The position numbers and the translations under genes are program-made. The notes beneath the pieces were generated by a model that was given only the letters and a program-made list of their open reading frames with translations, was not told the DNA's origin and made no database searches. Below are positions 1-13,289 of a stretch of DNA of 64,000 nucleotides, piece after piece. The stretch's first letter is position 1. Each line of letters begins with the position of its first letter. The stretch comes from Arctopsyche grandis (taxonomy: Eukaryota > Arthropoda > Insecta > Trichoptera > Hydropsychidae): assembly GCF_051622035.1 (NCBI RefSeq), contig NC_135357.1, positions 35,819,691 through 35,883,690 of the forward strand, read 5' to 3'.

Positions 1-1214
<1,214 letters not shown>

Positions 1215-1222
1215 TCAAAAAC

Positions 1223-1943
1223 GGGGACGCGACAATTGGTGCAAGTCCAAAAGGTTCAACGACAAAATGTACCCGAAAATTAGTGCACTGACAAAATGTA
1301 CCCGCGACAAAATGTACCCGCGACAAAATGTTCACGCGACAAAATGTACCCGCGACAAAATGTTCACGCGACAAAATGTTCACGCGACAAAATGTTCACG
1401 CGACAAAATGTCCACAGAAATAATGTTCAAGCGACAAAATGTTCAAAAATCCTAAATTTTTCTATTTTAATGGAAAAAGTAACTTTTTATTGTATTATAT
1501 TTATCGATGTATATGGTACTTTTTTATAGTATAGATCGCGGATGTTATTAAATTAGTAATAAATTACAGGTGTTCTCAACCGCACCAACATATTCTTATT
1601 TAAATTGAACAATTACATTTTAAGCGAATGTCATTGTGACTCATTGAATATCATTTTAAGATGTCATTGAATTAGTTTAAATGTTAGGGGTTCTCAACCG
1701 TATCCAATATTTACTTATTTAAATTGAAAAATAATAATTTATAATTAACTTAAAAAATTTAGATTTTTGAACATTATGTCGCTTGAACATTATTTCCGTG
1801 GACATTTTTTCGCGTGAACATTTTGTCGCGGGTACATTTTGTCGCGTGAACATTTTGTCGCGGATACATTTTGTCAGTGCACTAATTTTCGGGTACATTT
1901 TGTCGTTGATCCTTTTGGACTTGCACCAATTGTCGTGTAACCC
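1223..1943. mobile_element. Short MULE-type TIR element (MITE-like), intronic
   Basis: The left end starts GGGGACGCGACAATTGG and the right end closes CCAATTGTCGTGTAACCC, giving imperfect terminal inverted repeats that extend inward. Target duplication TCAAAAAC flanks both sides (1215-1222 and 1944-1951; nine bases match if the last C is shared). Just inside each end is an array of about 16-bp units built on CGACAAAATGTNCNCG, inverted between the two arms. The centre contains the GGGGTTCTCAACCG repeat also found in the 5.1-kb element inside H2A, so both belong to one family. There is no transposase, so it is non-autonomous. Assignment to MULE rests on the 8-9 bp duplication and on MULE transposase pieces in the larger copy. 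It lies just downstream of TRPV exon 4. Confidence 0.8.
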
Positions 1944-2002
1944 TCAAAAACATACTATACAAATGCTATGTGTGTATATAAAAGCACTATGAATATACAT
2001 AC

Positions 2003-4168
2003 CAATGGCACGTTGGCTAACATTAGCCCCAGCTTCCACCAAATCTTGCACCAGCTCATTGTTACTGTAAGCGATGGCCAAATGCAATGAACTGGCACCT
2101 GAAACGATGGAAATAAATCTCAGCTAACTCTTTGCATAGCATCCAGACAAAAACACCCAAATCAAATGTGAAACGTCTTCAAATACCCAAATACTCCTCT
2201 CCTTCGACGACGTCCAATGCCAACCTCGGAAAGCACTTGAGCAGAGTGCGTGCCAGTCTCGTATGCAGACGAGTATCGCAGATGATGAGCACGTGCAATA
2301 GTGATTCTCCAAGAGCTCCCCGGTGTCTCATTTGCCAACATGCAGCGTGATCTCTCCACTTTGATAAGGGGTCGTGCCTCGACAGGGACGCTTCGATAGG
2401 CAGCACCACCTAATGTTTCACAGTCGAATTAATTACTTTGTAAATATGATAACTTTTCATTGTGAATGTATTCAAATTACGTGTTTTTGGTCTCGAAATT
2501 TCCATCGAAGGTACTCGGCCCGGTTTATAATCTGTCCTTTGCCCTCGGCGTACATGAGAACGCCGAACTGCTCTCTGATTAACTTCTCCACTTCGGCTTG
2601 ACCACCAATGTTGTACGCCTCTATTAATTCTCCGCCTAAAATTTAAATATATGTATGTATGTATATGCAAATCGAAATAGTTTAAATAGGAGATAAAATC
2701 GTTTTTTAAATGAATTTGTCATTATTTTATTTCCTTAATTTGCAGATCGTCAAGTCTATTCAAAACTGATATACATATCTATTGAAATGTAGACTGTATA
2801 TTAAAAAATTCAGACTAAAGATTTAGAATTTCGATTTTTTTAATTATTCTACCATTCAAAGGTGTTATATAAGCTGAATAGTGTTCATCTATAGATTTAA
2901 AAATGTATTTCTAAAACTATGGCTCTTAATATAGAAATTCTACACAGAGTTGAAACAAATACCTTGTAGTAAAAGAAGATAAGGATCATTGTTTTGAGAA
3001 ACAAAAGGCAGGCAATAACAAAATGTCTTATTCATTGCAATATGGGAAACGAAAATAATATCTATTTATTTCAAAATATATTAATTAAAGTCAGTTCTTT
3101 AATAATATTTCTCTTAAACAGAATCTAGAATCATTTTACTCAGCAAAGTTTTAAATACATTTAAAATGGTTTATCTGTATTATAAATTTTTGTATCAAAT
3201 GAATAAATAATTTCAATCCATAGTTTATTTTATTTATATTATTGATAAATATAAGGTTAAACTAATGTATGTATATCACCATTATAGGTAGAATTTTGAT
3301 TTTATTTTTAAATGCTTTTTATTATTACGAAATTATATTCACAATACATCATATATCTATTTTAATAGCTACTGATCTACTGATCATTTTCTATTTTACA
3401 ATTTAATTTAATTTGGTTAGTAATCATAGTATTATATTATTCTAATGTTAATCTACAGCATAATAGGAAAAAGAGCTCAAAAACCTATTTACAATCCTTA
3501 TAAATGCTCATAATACATCTAATACATAATATTAATTAAAGACTCTCTAAAGTCGATGACCTAAAGCAGATGGTGTTTAGGTAATCTGTGTGTTATACCT
3601 GAAGGGTATAGACATTTTTTTGTAATCACCGAGACTCTTCACAAGTGTGTTAGTATAGTTGTTAGTGATTCTGTCATAGAATCTACTGGTTAGTTTGTTA
3701 GTAATGTCTGTATTATAGATAGAATAATTGTCACAATTCCTAATTTAATTGGTGTGAAAAATCTGATAACATTCTATATATAAACTCTGCTACATTACAT
3801 TAGTATTTAAAACGAACAAAATATATTAGCATTTCTACAGCTCAAATTCTGTGCAAAATTATACTGAACTGACTGGATCAAAGACTCAAAATATATGTGT
3901 TGATCAGTGTGCAAAAAGCATATTGAATCATATTGATGGTTCAAATTCAACATTCATTCACTAGTCATTTTAGTTTGATAACCGCTCCTTTGTGTATTTA
4001 TTGCAAACATATCAAATCGCACGTGGCAATGATCCAATTACCTTTTTTGTAGTTTGCCAATTTGTAAAGCAAACATTGGTCCTCGTTGGAGGCCTGGCTG
4101 ATGACTCTGTCGAGCACAGACCCATCGGCTGGCACTTCTCCTGCACTACGACACAGTTTACATCCCAT
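2003..4168 (-). CDS. TRPV channel subunit, Inactive-like, first four coding exons (partial)
   Basis: Four exons join in frame on the minus strand: 4042-4168 (ATG at 4168), 2481-2635, 2187-2409 and 2003-2098, all with AG acceptors and GT donors. The product starts [12 protein letters not shown], continues [18 protein letters not shown] and [18 protein letters not shown], then enters ankyrin-like repeats ([42 protein letters not shown]). This is the N-terminal cytoplasmic ankyrin region of an insect TRPV cation channel. Inactive pairs with Nanchung in the cilia of chordotonal neurons for hearing and proprioception. Residues after about 200, with the rest of the ankyrin repeats, six membrane segments and pore, must lie beyond the left edge. 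I favour Inactive over Nanchung from recall of the families; an alignment would settle it. No break is seen, so this looks like a living host gene. Confidence 0.8.
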
Positions 4169-5160
4169 CTCACCGAACTACATCCTGAACGACACCGGAC
4201 ATATCATTCAACGTTAGAAACTGTTCGAGGCCACGTTCAAAATGAATATTGCAGCCATAGCGATCAAATCCACAGTATAACATACGGACAATACAAGTAG
4301 CATTTGTTTGTTCTTGTCATAATTAGAGCGAACATACCATTAGTGGTTTACCAAAGCGAATACTCAACGATGCATTTCAATGGGTTTTTTTGATGAAACT
4401 TTTATGCAAATGAGAGACTACTGGGAAAAACACTCACGGGAGTGATATAATGGAGGTGGTGCTGCATTGGCGTAACGTACACAGCAAGTACCTGACACTT
4501 TGTTTCCAGTTTCCATGACCACCATAGTTTTGTTTGATCATGTTACAGCGCAATATACGTGTGTTTTCATATCAATAAACCCCTCGTATCGGGTAGAATA
4601 TCTCGACGAGTTGCTGTCGACATATGACACCTCTCTATCACTGCCATTTCATTGAGCAAACAATATTAGATTGTGTAATGTGACACAAAATTTGGAATAA
4701 TCTGCAGCACAATGACAAATTTTGTCATTGAGCTTTTTCCCTGGTGAATTATGTATTTAGTTTCAGATACAGAAATATAAAACTAGCTGATATAGCCGGA
4801 ATTCTCCGACTACACAATGACACATTACAATTCCAAATAATAAAATAATAAGCATTTCAAAAATGGCCATTGTGAAATTATTATAATATAACTTTGTAAT
4901 ATCATGTAACGAAACGATATATGTATATATATATTTAGGTCATCGGCTTTAGAGAGTCTTTAATTAATATTATATATAAGCTCTTTTTCCTATTATGCTG
5001 TAGATTAACATTAGAATAATATAATACTATGATTACTAACCAAATTAAATTAAATTGTAAAATAGAAAATAATTAGTAGATCAGTAGCTATTAAAATAGA
5101 TATAAGATGTATTGTGAACATAATTTCGTACTAATAAAAAGCATTTAAAAATCAAAAAAA
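3290..5160. repeat. Long inverted repeat flanking TRPV exon 1
   Basis: The left arm (about 3290-3573) and right arm (about 4935-5160) are imperfect reverse complements over some 220 bases. For example GACTCTCTAAAGTCGATGACC on the left matches GGTCATCGGCTTTAGAGAGTC on the right, and ATGCTTTTTATT near 3311 matches AATAAAAAGCAT near 5136. The left arm has about 40 extra bases. TRPV coding exon 1 lies between the arms. These may be two insertions of one AT-rich repeat in opposite orientation, or a foldback element. Confidence 0.7.
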
Positions 5161-6840
5161 TATAAACATACTATGTGTATTAAATTTTCTGAATTAACAA
5201 AGAATCCATCGATATATAATATGTTGGGCTTAAAATGATAAGCGAAGAGAACGAAATCCGGTAATGGTGATAGAATGTGTAAATATCAAGTAGACAGTAA
5301 TCTATTAAAAATCAACTATGCAAAATTTGGTTTAGATCAGAGGAATGGTTTAGATTTGTATACAGAACATACATAATTCAAATTTATTAGCAAAATAGTT
5401 GGTGAAAATTATTCAGATGGTGTTGGGACACTTATTTCATGAATTACCAATGATGTTAACTTATTTCTGATAAATGAGGACTTTAAAGGAGTTGCATTAT
5501 TTAATTTTATATTATGTAAACTTGTGGAAAGATTGTTAAAGATGTGAAACAACATTCAAATTTTGGATACCGATAGAAATCTTCTTTTATGGAGATATGA
5601 AGCATATTTTATATATTTTTATCAGAAAGATTCTTTGATTTATTAAATGTGTCATGTCTTTGAAATTTCTAAGATGTTTTAGCTTTTGGACACTTTGATT
5701 TAAACAATAAAAGGTAATTGTTTGACATATTTGACAACTCGGCAGATATTTCCACTAATTTCTATAAAATACATGTTTGTTATGATAACTATTTTATTTT
5801 AAAACCAGCCAGCATGATGCAAGCTCGAAATAAAATCAATGAAAGTAAGAAGAGGTTCAATTCAAAGAAAGAAACCTTCAAAATAAAGTGGCCTCGGCCC
5901 ATTTTAACCTATTAAAGTAAAAACGTGCCTTTATCTCTTTGCATATGTATTGTCATTAAATCAAATCCGTTGAATCGTGATGTGCTTATATAGTTTTATA
6001 ACGTACATTACTGGAATGCTCCCTTAAATACTCTTATAGTTGAACTATTCCCGAACAAATTTTACATAAATCTAGATTATTCTATCGCCTGTCACATGAA
6101 AACGTCCTGTCAACCTGCAACGCAATATATTCGCGCAAAAGCTCTCAAGTAAATTAGAGCAAGAATTCAGGTCGACGGATCGATAAAAAACAAATTATCA
6201 TTTAATTCGACACGTTTCAAGTTTTTCCAACAAATAATCCAGCCTAGTGCGTGCGAAACCTCAATCTACGCAGATTTTAGCTAACAAAACAAACCATAAA
6301 TCCTCGCGAGCTTTTGATAACATATTCCAACAACAAATATAATGACGCATCAATAAACATACGACATCGGGGAAACCCTAAATTGAAGCATGATACATTA
6401 TCAACGTGTATCAAGGCCATATTGAACGTACGGTTCTTGATACACGTGTATATCCAGGCTGTTTTGAAAATTGACGATGCTATAATCAGGATCCGAATTG
6501 CCTTTGTATTACTCTATCAATACTCTAGTGTCGCAGATTTCAAAATGAATTTGCTGATTTGTTATCCTATAAAAATGAATCGCGTGATAAAATTGAAAGA
6601 TGTATGATATTTCAAACCGTCATGTAACGGCTATTGGCGACCGCTTTACCGCCATGTCCACAAAGAAAAATTCGAAAAAACTAGACGTACACAGCATGAA
6701 AAATCTACCAAATATTATTTCTAAACAATTAATAGTGCTTTACATCTTAATTGTATGAATTAAAGAATTATAGAAACAAATTAAAAAATAAATGTACGTA
6801 AAAATTTCGTCCATGGTGTGGAGCAGTTGGTGTTCATGCG
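5161..6840. other. AT-rich stretch without recognisable features
   Basis: I see no convincing exon, repeat or mobile-element end. The two open frames here (5718-5915 and 6314-6607) show no family resemblance and have AT-driven composition. Confidence 0.5.
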
Positions 6841-6849
6841 TGCGCGAAT

Positions 6850-6895
6850 CGAAGCTATATAAGCGACCGGCTTGAGCGTCAATCGGTCAGTTGCT
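6850..6895 (+). promoter_or_regulatory. TATA box plus arthropod initiator
   Basis: TATATAAG at 6856-6863 is followed about 31-33 bases later by TCAGTT (6887-6892), the arthropod initiator motif, at the expected spacing. GC content rises sharply downstream, unlike the flanks. This is a good RNA polymerase II core promoter reading rightward, 2.7 kb from and divergent to the TRPV start codon. Confidence 0.65.
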
Positions 6896-7013
6896 CCGGG
6901 ATCGCCTTGGTGTGCGCGTCTGTTTGTGTTGTTCCCGCTCCCCCCCCAACCTTGCCGCCATTTTGAAGAAGAGCACCTGGAGATGGAAGCTGCTAGTCTC
7001 CAGCCGAAGATAG
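6889..7013 (+). other. Candidate first exon of an unidentified gene
   Basis: From the predicted start at 6889, the first ATG is at 6983 in a favourable context (GGAGATGG). It reads MEAASLQPKI for ten codons plus one base before a splice-donor match AG|GTACT after 7013. I do not recognise the protein and found no matching second exon downstream, so the gene may have a very long intron or be non-coding. A longer open frame across this region ignores the donor and shows no similarity. Confidence 0.4.
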
Positions 7014-8048
7014 GTACTCTGTATCAAATGTTCTCGCTATTATGCTATCGAAAGCTATCGCTCGCTTGTCGCATTCGGTTCGCAACAATTCGAACGGAAA
7101 GCTCTACAGGCGCGGCACGACCAACTGCATGGCGGTACTGCACAACAAAACCGGTTTTTTTTACAAAGCAACTTTTGACGGGCGCATTTAGTATACTATA
7201 GAAATACAGCACAACTAATGCTTTTCCGAATTTAAGCCACCGAGATATTATATCTATCGACTATCACGTGCTTTATAAGCAGTTTGCGTCTTCTACGCCG
7301 TTGCGATTCTCGGGCGCGCCATTTTTTTTTATTTACGCATCAAACTGGCGCGATCGATTATTTGGTCGCGCATGCACACGACAGAAAATCGTAAGTGCGT
7401 ATAGAGCCGTACAGTTTCTGTCGCGCGGTAAAAAGATGGCGCGATCAATAACCGCAAGTGCGGTTTAGATATGTTTCATGTGCAAACATGCATAACTAAT
7501 CTCGAATTGTCACGCTACCCGGTGTTCTACAACACCTACGCTAACCCATACGTCCTTTGTTCAAGAGGACAATTATTTATTTCACAGATTGTTCCAGAAT
7601 ATTTCGTCGCGGCCATTTTAAATATGAGTCGCCGTCGCTATTCTACATGATTTCTACTTGGTGTTTATAATTTAAAATTGTCCTTTTGTCTTTTTTTATG
7701 TTTTACAGAGGGAGTTCCTTTCAAAAACATTTTAAAAATCGTTGGATTCTTATTTCTGCCTAGATTGAATCTCCCGCCCCCCCATTCGTGGACTTATAAT
7801 ACCAATTCAAATGATACTTGAAGTATGCACTTCTATCCATTAATAGTTTTTGGAAGCGCGAACCTGCATACAACACATCTCGCGCTAGGGACTTACTGGG
7901 GGTATTTTGGTCTTTATATTCATCGACTGAAGTAGGGCTGCATTAAGGGTAGTTTTGCGCCCCCCACCTCCCTATAAATTAAAAAAGCTAACATTGTTCA
8001 CCTCGCTTATCGAAAACCAAATAAGATTTTCGCGCCAATTAGCTTCAC
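7014..8048. other. Mixed-composition stretch, no gene assigned
   Basis: This may be the first intron of the unit starting at 6889. It has GC-rich patches (7290-7460) but no exon I can defend and no element ends. Confidence 0.4.
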
Positions 8049-8345
8049 TTAGGCGCGTCCGCAGTTCAGTGAATAATGGATTCTGCTTTTTTTTTTAATG
8101 GATTTATACAATAAGATATCAATTTCATCTTCAAAACGATATTTTGAAGACGTTTGATTGATTTGTTGAATAGCTGATTTACAATTTAGTAAAGAAATAT
8201 TTTCAAGAGGTATGCAGTTTCCATTAAATGAAGATCTTAGTTCTAGGTGGTTTAGTAGCTTCAGGTATATTGATTTAACCTGTCGGCGATTGGGGTTATT
8301 ATTATATCCTCCATGTGATCTGATGTTTCCTAATAGCAACCCAAT
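8049..8345 (-). pseudogene. P-element/THAP9-like transposase C-terminal fragment, copy 1
   Basis: On the minus strand the frame reads GNIRSHGGYNNNPNRRQ followed by KSIYLKLLNHLELRSSFNG and runs about 96 codons. The IRS-GG-NNNP-x-x-x-QF core is the signature of the C-terminal domain of P-element and THAP9 transposases. Only this domain is present, with no THAP zinc finger or catalytic core nearby. Sequence similar to copies 2 and 3 continues to about 8590. This copy extends further toward the C-terminus than the other two. Confidence 0.65.
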
Positions 8346-8593
8346 ATGCTCCTGGCTAAATTTATAGGTTGGAATGAATTTTTATCATTTTTAATCCTAT
8401 ATTATATTACTTGCAAAGTTTTATTTTTAGTTTCGATCAATTTTTTTTATCTTTTGAGTTATTTTTACTTCCGTTACTCCATTTATTTTCTTTGTGGTTT
8501 CCGTTCTGGTGGTTATTTTTAATGAACGTAGATGATCTGTAGCGTCATCTATATATAAATTAGAAGATTTCATTTTTATTTTATTTTACAAGA

Positions 8594-9795
8594 ATCACCC
8601 TTTGGTTATTTTCTCGCCATTATTTAATTTGTGTTGCGAATTGCGAATCTAAACCAGTTTTGTTATTCCGTAAAGTTGAGCTACTATCTCCGTTTCAGTG
8701 TATGCCGTATTTCGTCGCACACACATCTCTTCGCCGGCCATTCTTGGTTTGGGTAGTGCCGGGTCATTTTCGGCTTCCCCCGACATTTGTGTTAAATCAA
8801 TAAAGTCAGTAGAGAGCTGCACCGCGGACGAGGCACTCGATATTGATTATGAGATCTTTTGTATATAGAAATGCTCCATTCTCAGAATAGTTCTCCATTA
8901 TTGGGACGCTATTGGTACTTGTGAAGTTGAAGGCATTCCGCTAAGTTTTCACCTAATTGGTGAATCTTCGAGATTTCTTATATCGCTTACTCATCATTTC
9001 AGCATCATTTAAACAGTCTGCTTGGTTGTTATCTACCTGATAAACAACGTCCTCTTCTGCAGCCGTGTTGATTCTTCCTGATTTCAAGATACATTAGTGT
9101 TTTTGGATACATTTTTCATTTGTTTTCTCGTCGCTTCGTGATTAGATGGAATTCTGTGTATTATCCTGGCTGGGCTGGTTGATCCAAGTTGCGTTAGTTA
9201 ACTTGTGGTTTAGTAGCTTCTAGTATATTGATTTAAACTGTCGGCGATTGGGGTTATTATTATATCCTCCATGTGATCTGATGTCTCCAAATGGCAACCC
9301 AATATGGTGGCTAAATTTATAGGTTGGGATGAATTTTAAACATTTTTCATCCTGAATTATAATTATTATACATTCCGTTACTCCATTTATTTTCTTTGTG
9401 GTTTCCGTTCTGGTGGTTATTTTTAAAGAACGTAGATGAGCTGTAGCGTCATCTATATATAAATTTGAAGGTTTCATTTTTATTCCCCTCAAATAATGGA
9501 TGTCTTGATTTCGAGACACCCCTCCACCAAACAATCTCTGAATAGGGTGATGTTTTAAGTCGACTAACTGTAATTTCAGTTTATATCTGAAAGGGTTTTT
9601 GTATACATGCATGAAGAGGTTTATCGCTGAATTGAAGTGCCTTCGAAACCTCTTCCCAGTTATTTTTCCTGTGTCGAATCATGGCGTGATATCCAATCCA
9701 CAGTTAATTTTTGAAATATTTCGAAGCATTGTCTTTGAATTTTGGCATACACCCATAGATATGTCCGTAGATGCCAAATTAGGCGGAAGTCTAAA
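8594..9795. repeat. Duplicated block, copy A
   Basis: About 1.2 kb that recurs at 11260-12611 in the same orientation. Both start near TACAAGAATCACCCTTTGG and end near AAATTAGGCGGAAGTCTAA. On the minus strand it contains a P-element-like transposase piece and a serine-rich segment (STDFIDLTQMS) broken by stops. Copy A lacks about 21 bases (near 8850) and about 124 bases (near 9705) present in copy B. Confidence 0.8.
9203..9612 (-). pseudogene. P-element/THAP9-like transposase fragment, copy 2
   Basis: The minus-strand frame includes MKPSNLYIDDATAHLRSLK, then KFIPTYKFSHHIGLPFGDIR and SHGGYNNNPNRRQFKSIY. The TYKFS...IRSHGGYNNNP block is the P-element/THAP9 C-terminal domain; the usual Gln-Asp-His after Ser is altered here. 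There is no complete transposase around it. This piece belongs to duplicated block A. Confidence 0.65.
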
Positions 9796-10246
9796 TTGAT
9801 TGATAAAATAATTCATTTTCATTTAAGAAGTCAGGGTGTATACAGCCGCTGATCCTGTGATTTGGAATTACCGAATGAAATATATATTTTTGTTCTGGGA
9901 TAGGTAACAGGTGTTCCATCCTCACTTTCATAATTAAACATTCGTTATGTCTACGTAATGTTGTCTATTAATTCATTTGCTAATACTTTCGCTGTTGAAT
10001 GTAGAATTCTTTTCTAGTGGTTTATAGAATTCTTTGGTGTTATTCTTTTCGCCTATTATATCTATTTTCTATAGTTTTTTCTTTGACATTGTGAAACAAA
10101 GCATTGACTCCAGCTTGGTGTTCACACATTTCCTAGATATCCGATATTGCAAGTACTACAACGTTCTAATCTAATATCTACCCCGTATATTGAATTTGGA
10201 TTTTTTTCACTAGGAACAATGTAGATGAAACCATTATCACATTTTA

Positions 10247-10507
10247 TTAGATAAAAGGTTTTAAAAGTCCCTTTTTAGCTGCATTTCTACCATGTGCTAA
10301 TAAATCCACTGAGCGGTCCTTATAATACCGGTTCATTTCAACGCAAACATAGTTTATAATGTCTACTGCATTGAAAGCTTTACATCTATTTAATACAATG
10401 TCCTTAAAAATCCGAGCAGTTATCTCGGCGTAGTTGTTTGATTGCCACGTGTAAAATCTCGATATGCAAAGCACCAAATCTCTGCGTACCCCAATAATTT
10501 TCAACAT
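10247..10507 (-). other. Unrecognised 86-codon open frame
   Basis: A minus-strand frame with balanced composition (contains NNYAEITARIFKDIVLNRC and YYKDRSVDLLAHGRNAAKKG). I do not recognise a family. Its position between P-element-like pieces suggests it may be another decayed part of a mobile element rather than a host gene. Confidence 0.25.
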
Positions 10508-10584
10508 ATTTAATCCACTATAAGTATTTTTGGCATATTTCAGAATTATTTAAATCAATTAAAGCTTTATAGTTACTATTTACA

Positions 10585-10990
10585 AATTCGAGTTAACATA
10601 TGTACATAATACATAATATTTGAAGCAAGACTAACCTTACAGTCCCGGCAACTAAGACAGTATCACAATGCTCCTGTTCGACATACTGACGATACATGTA
10701 TTTCGAGAAATGAGTTGCATGCTTCCATGTTTCCATTTGGGAGTCATGCTATGGTAGTACTATATATGTTCTACCATATAAAAAACATTAAATAAATCCA
10801 ATCTTATAATTGGTACGAGATTGTAAAGATTATATCTAACGTACATATGCTCGCACTTTCTTTAGGCGATTCCGAGTCTGATTAATGTGCTCATCTGGAA
10901 CACCACACTGTTCCATACCTCCAGCATTTTATTTTTCTTATCCATTACGATAATGGATAAGAAAATTTCGCTTCGGCGCAATTTATTCGT
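10585..10990. repeat. Hairpin-bearing dispersed repeat, copy 1
   Basis: This contains three modules that recur at 15085-16020: a block with CCTTACAGTCCCGGCAAC, a block with GGGAGTCATGCTATGGTAG, and a block with CTCATCTGGAACACCACAC ending in a hairpin. The hairpin at about 10934-10967 pairs TTTTCTTATCCATTA with its complement. The function is unknown. On the minus strand one module reads SKYMYRQYVEQEHCDTVLV, which may be a remnant of coding sequence. Confidence 0.7.
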
Positions 10991-11259
10991 ATTTCAGAAT
11001 TATTTAAATCAATTAAAGCCATTTTGGCTTTATAGTTACTATTTACAATTGATTCTTCTCAATAATTTATATTGAGAAGACCTCGAAATCGCTTGCGAAA
11101 TAACATGGGCTTGAGTCCTTAAAAATACCACTAAGAGCTGAGCGTTCAGCTTTAGAATCGTCTGTCAATAATATACCGAGAATTAATATCCCAACTTCCT
11201 ACGCAGTTAGATGGTTCTATGCATTTGATTTAGATGCATTAAAAATGATTTTAAACCAT

Positions 11260-12611
11260 ATTACAAGAATCACCCTTTGGTATTTTTCTCGCCATTATTT
11301 AATTTGTGTTGCGAATTGCGAATCTAAACCAGTTTTGTTATTCCATAAAGTTGAGCTACTATCTCCGTTTCAGTGTATGCCGTATTTCGTCGCACCATAC
11401 ATCTCTTCGCCGGCCATTCTTGGTTTGGGTAGTGCCGGGTCATTTTCGGCTTACATTGACATTTGTGTCAAATCAATAAAATCAGTAGAGAGCTGCACCG
11501 CGGACGAGGCACTCGATATTGATTATGAGACTTTTTCAGACATGAGATCTTTTGTATATAGAAATGCTTCATTCTCAGAATAGTTCTCCATTATTGGGAC
11601 GCTATTGGTACTTGTGAAGTTGAAGGCATTCCGCTAAGTTTTCACCTAATTGGTGAATCTTCGAGATTTCTTATATCGCTTACTCATCATTTCAGCATCA
11701 TTTAAACAGTCTGCTTGGTTGTTATCTACCTGATAAACAACGTCCTCTTCTGCAGCCGTGTTGATTCTTCCTGATTTCAAGATACATTAGTGTTTTTGGA
11801 TACATTTTTCATTTGTTTTCTCGTTGCCTCGTGATTAGATGGAATTCTGTGTATTATCCTGGCTGGGCTGGTTGATCCAAGTTGCGTTAGTTAACTTGTG
11901 GTTTAGTAGCTTCTAGTATATTGATTTAAACTGTCGGCTATTGGGGTTATTATTATATCCTCCATGTGATCTGATGTCTCCAAATAGCAACCCAATATGG
12001 TGGCTAAATTTATAGGTTGGGATGAATTTTAAACATTTTTGATCCTGAATTATAATTATTATACATTCCGTTACTCCATTTATTTTCTTTGTGGTTTCCG
12101 TTCTGGTGGTTATTTTTAAAGAACGTAGATGATCTGTAGCGTCATCTATATATAAATTTGAAGGTTTCATTTTTATTCCCCTCAAATAATGGATGTCTTA
12201 ATTTCGAGACACCCCTCCACCAGACAATCTCTGAATAGGGTGATGTTTTAAGTCGACTAACTAATTTCAGTTTATTTCTGAAAGGGTTTTTGTATACATG
12301 CATGAAGAGGTTTATCGCTGAATTGAAGTACCTTCGAAACCTCTTCCCAGTTATTTTACTGTGTCGAATTCTGGCGTGATATCCAATCCACAGTTATATT
12401 GAATAGGCTCAAGTTGAGCTTCACGCTGCTTACCAGGACACTTGAGCAGGTAGTGTTGTGATCCCTTTGTAGGGATCCATATCTGAAGAGGGTGATGGTT
12501 TGTCTTAGTTTCTAGATGCCTAAATTTTTGAAATGTTTCGAAGCATTGTCTTTGAATTTTGGCATACACCCATAGATATGTCCATAGATGCCAAATTAGG
12601 CGGAAGTCTAA
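11260..12611. repeat. Duplicated block, copy B
   Basis: Direct repeat of 8594-9795, about 2.67 kb downstream. It carries extra segments relative to copy A: about 21 bases near 11531 and about 124 bases at 12404-12525. The latter keeps an open frame on the minus strand (SQHYLLKCPGKQREAQLEP), so copy B is probably closer to the ancestor there. Confidence 0.8.
11900..12190 (-). pseudogene. P-element/THAP9-like transposase fragment, copy 3
   Basis: The frame matches copy 2 closely: MKPSNLYIDDATDHLRSLK, then TYKFSHHIGLLFGDIRSHGG. It is the P-element-type C-terminal domain within duplicated block B. It is broken on both sides by stops, so it is a relic. Confidence 0.65.
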
Positions 12612-13270
12612 TTAAAGTTAAGTATCATTGCAAAAGCGTTATACTTAACGCCATTTTTAAGGCAATTACAATACAAATATTATATTACTTAACCTGCTAG
12701 CAATTTTTCGGTATTTGGTTAAAAAATATGAGGAACATCAAGATATTTTCAATAAGGATGTAGATATTTTCCATGCTTATTGAATGCTAGTATGTACAAG
12801 AACCCATTTCTCGATTGCGAGTAGACTTTTTCTTTTTAATACGCACCCGAATGTCATGTCTTGGGAATTCATTTGGGTAGCGTCTGGCATGCTATATTTG
12901 TATTTGAATTCAAGATACCTTTCAAAATTCAAGTTATCATCTGCCAGGAAAGGAACGTTCAACGGACATGAATGCATGTGGTTGAGCTTATTTTATTTCC
13001 AATAACGGTTTGTTTTGGGATTAATATTTACATAAATTGAGATACACGATATGTTTCGAATTGTAAATACAAGTGACTGGGTTACACATCACATGTTATT
13101 ACACAGCGTATACGATGGGTGTTGACATATCTCCTCAGTATTGGACATCTAAAATTCCGGGTGTTTATTTAAATATTAAGAACGCAAGTACTCTTTATAA
13201 TACTTTGCGTGCGGTTATTTTCATTTATATAATATTTTAGAATGGTAACTAACGTGTTTCCACGTTATTA
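12612..13270. other. No recognisable feature
   Basis: AT-rich stretch. The overlapping frames at 12777-13005 on both strands show no similarity I can name. Confidence 0.4.
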
Positions 13271-13289
13271 AAGTTATTCCTCTTCGATA

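Noticed and set aside
3992-4300. 102-codon plus-strand frame
   Set aside because: It is the antisense of TRPV exon 1, which has an ATG, correct splice sites and family resemblance on the other strand.
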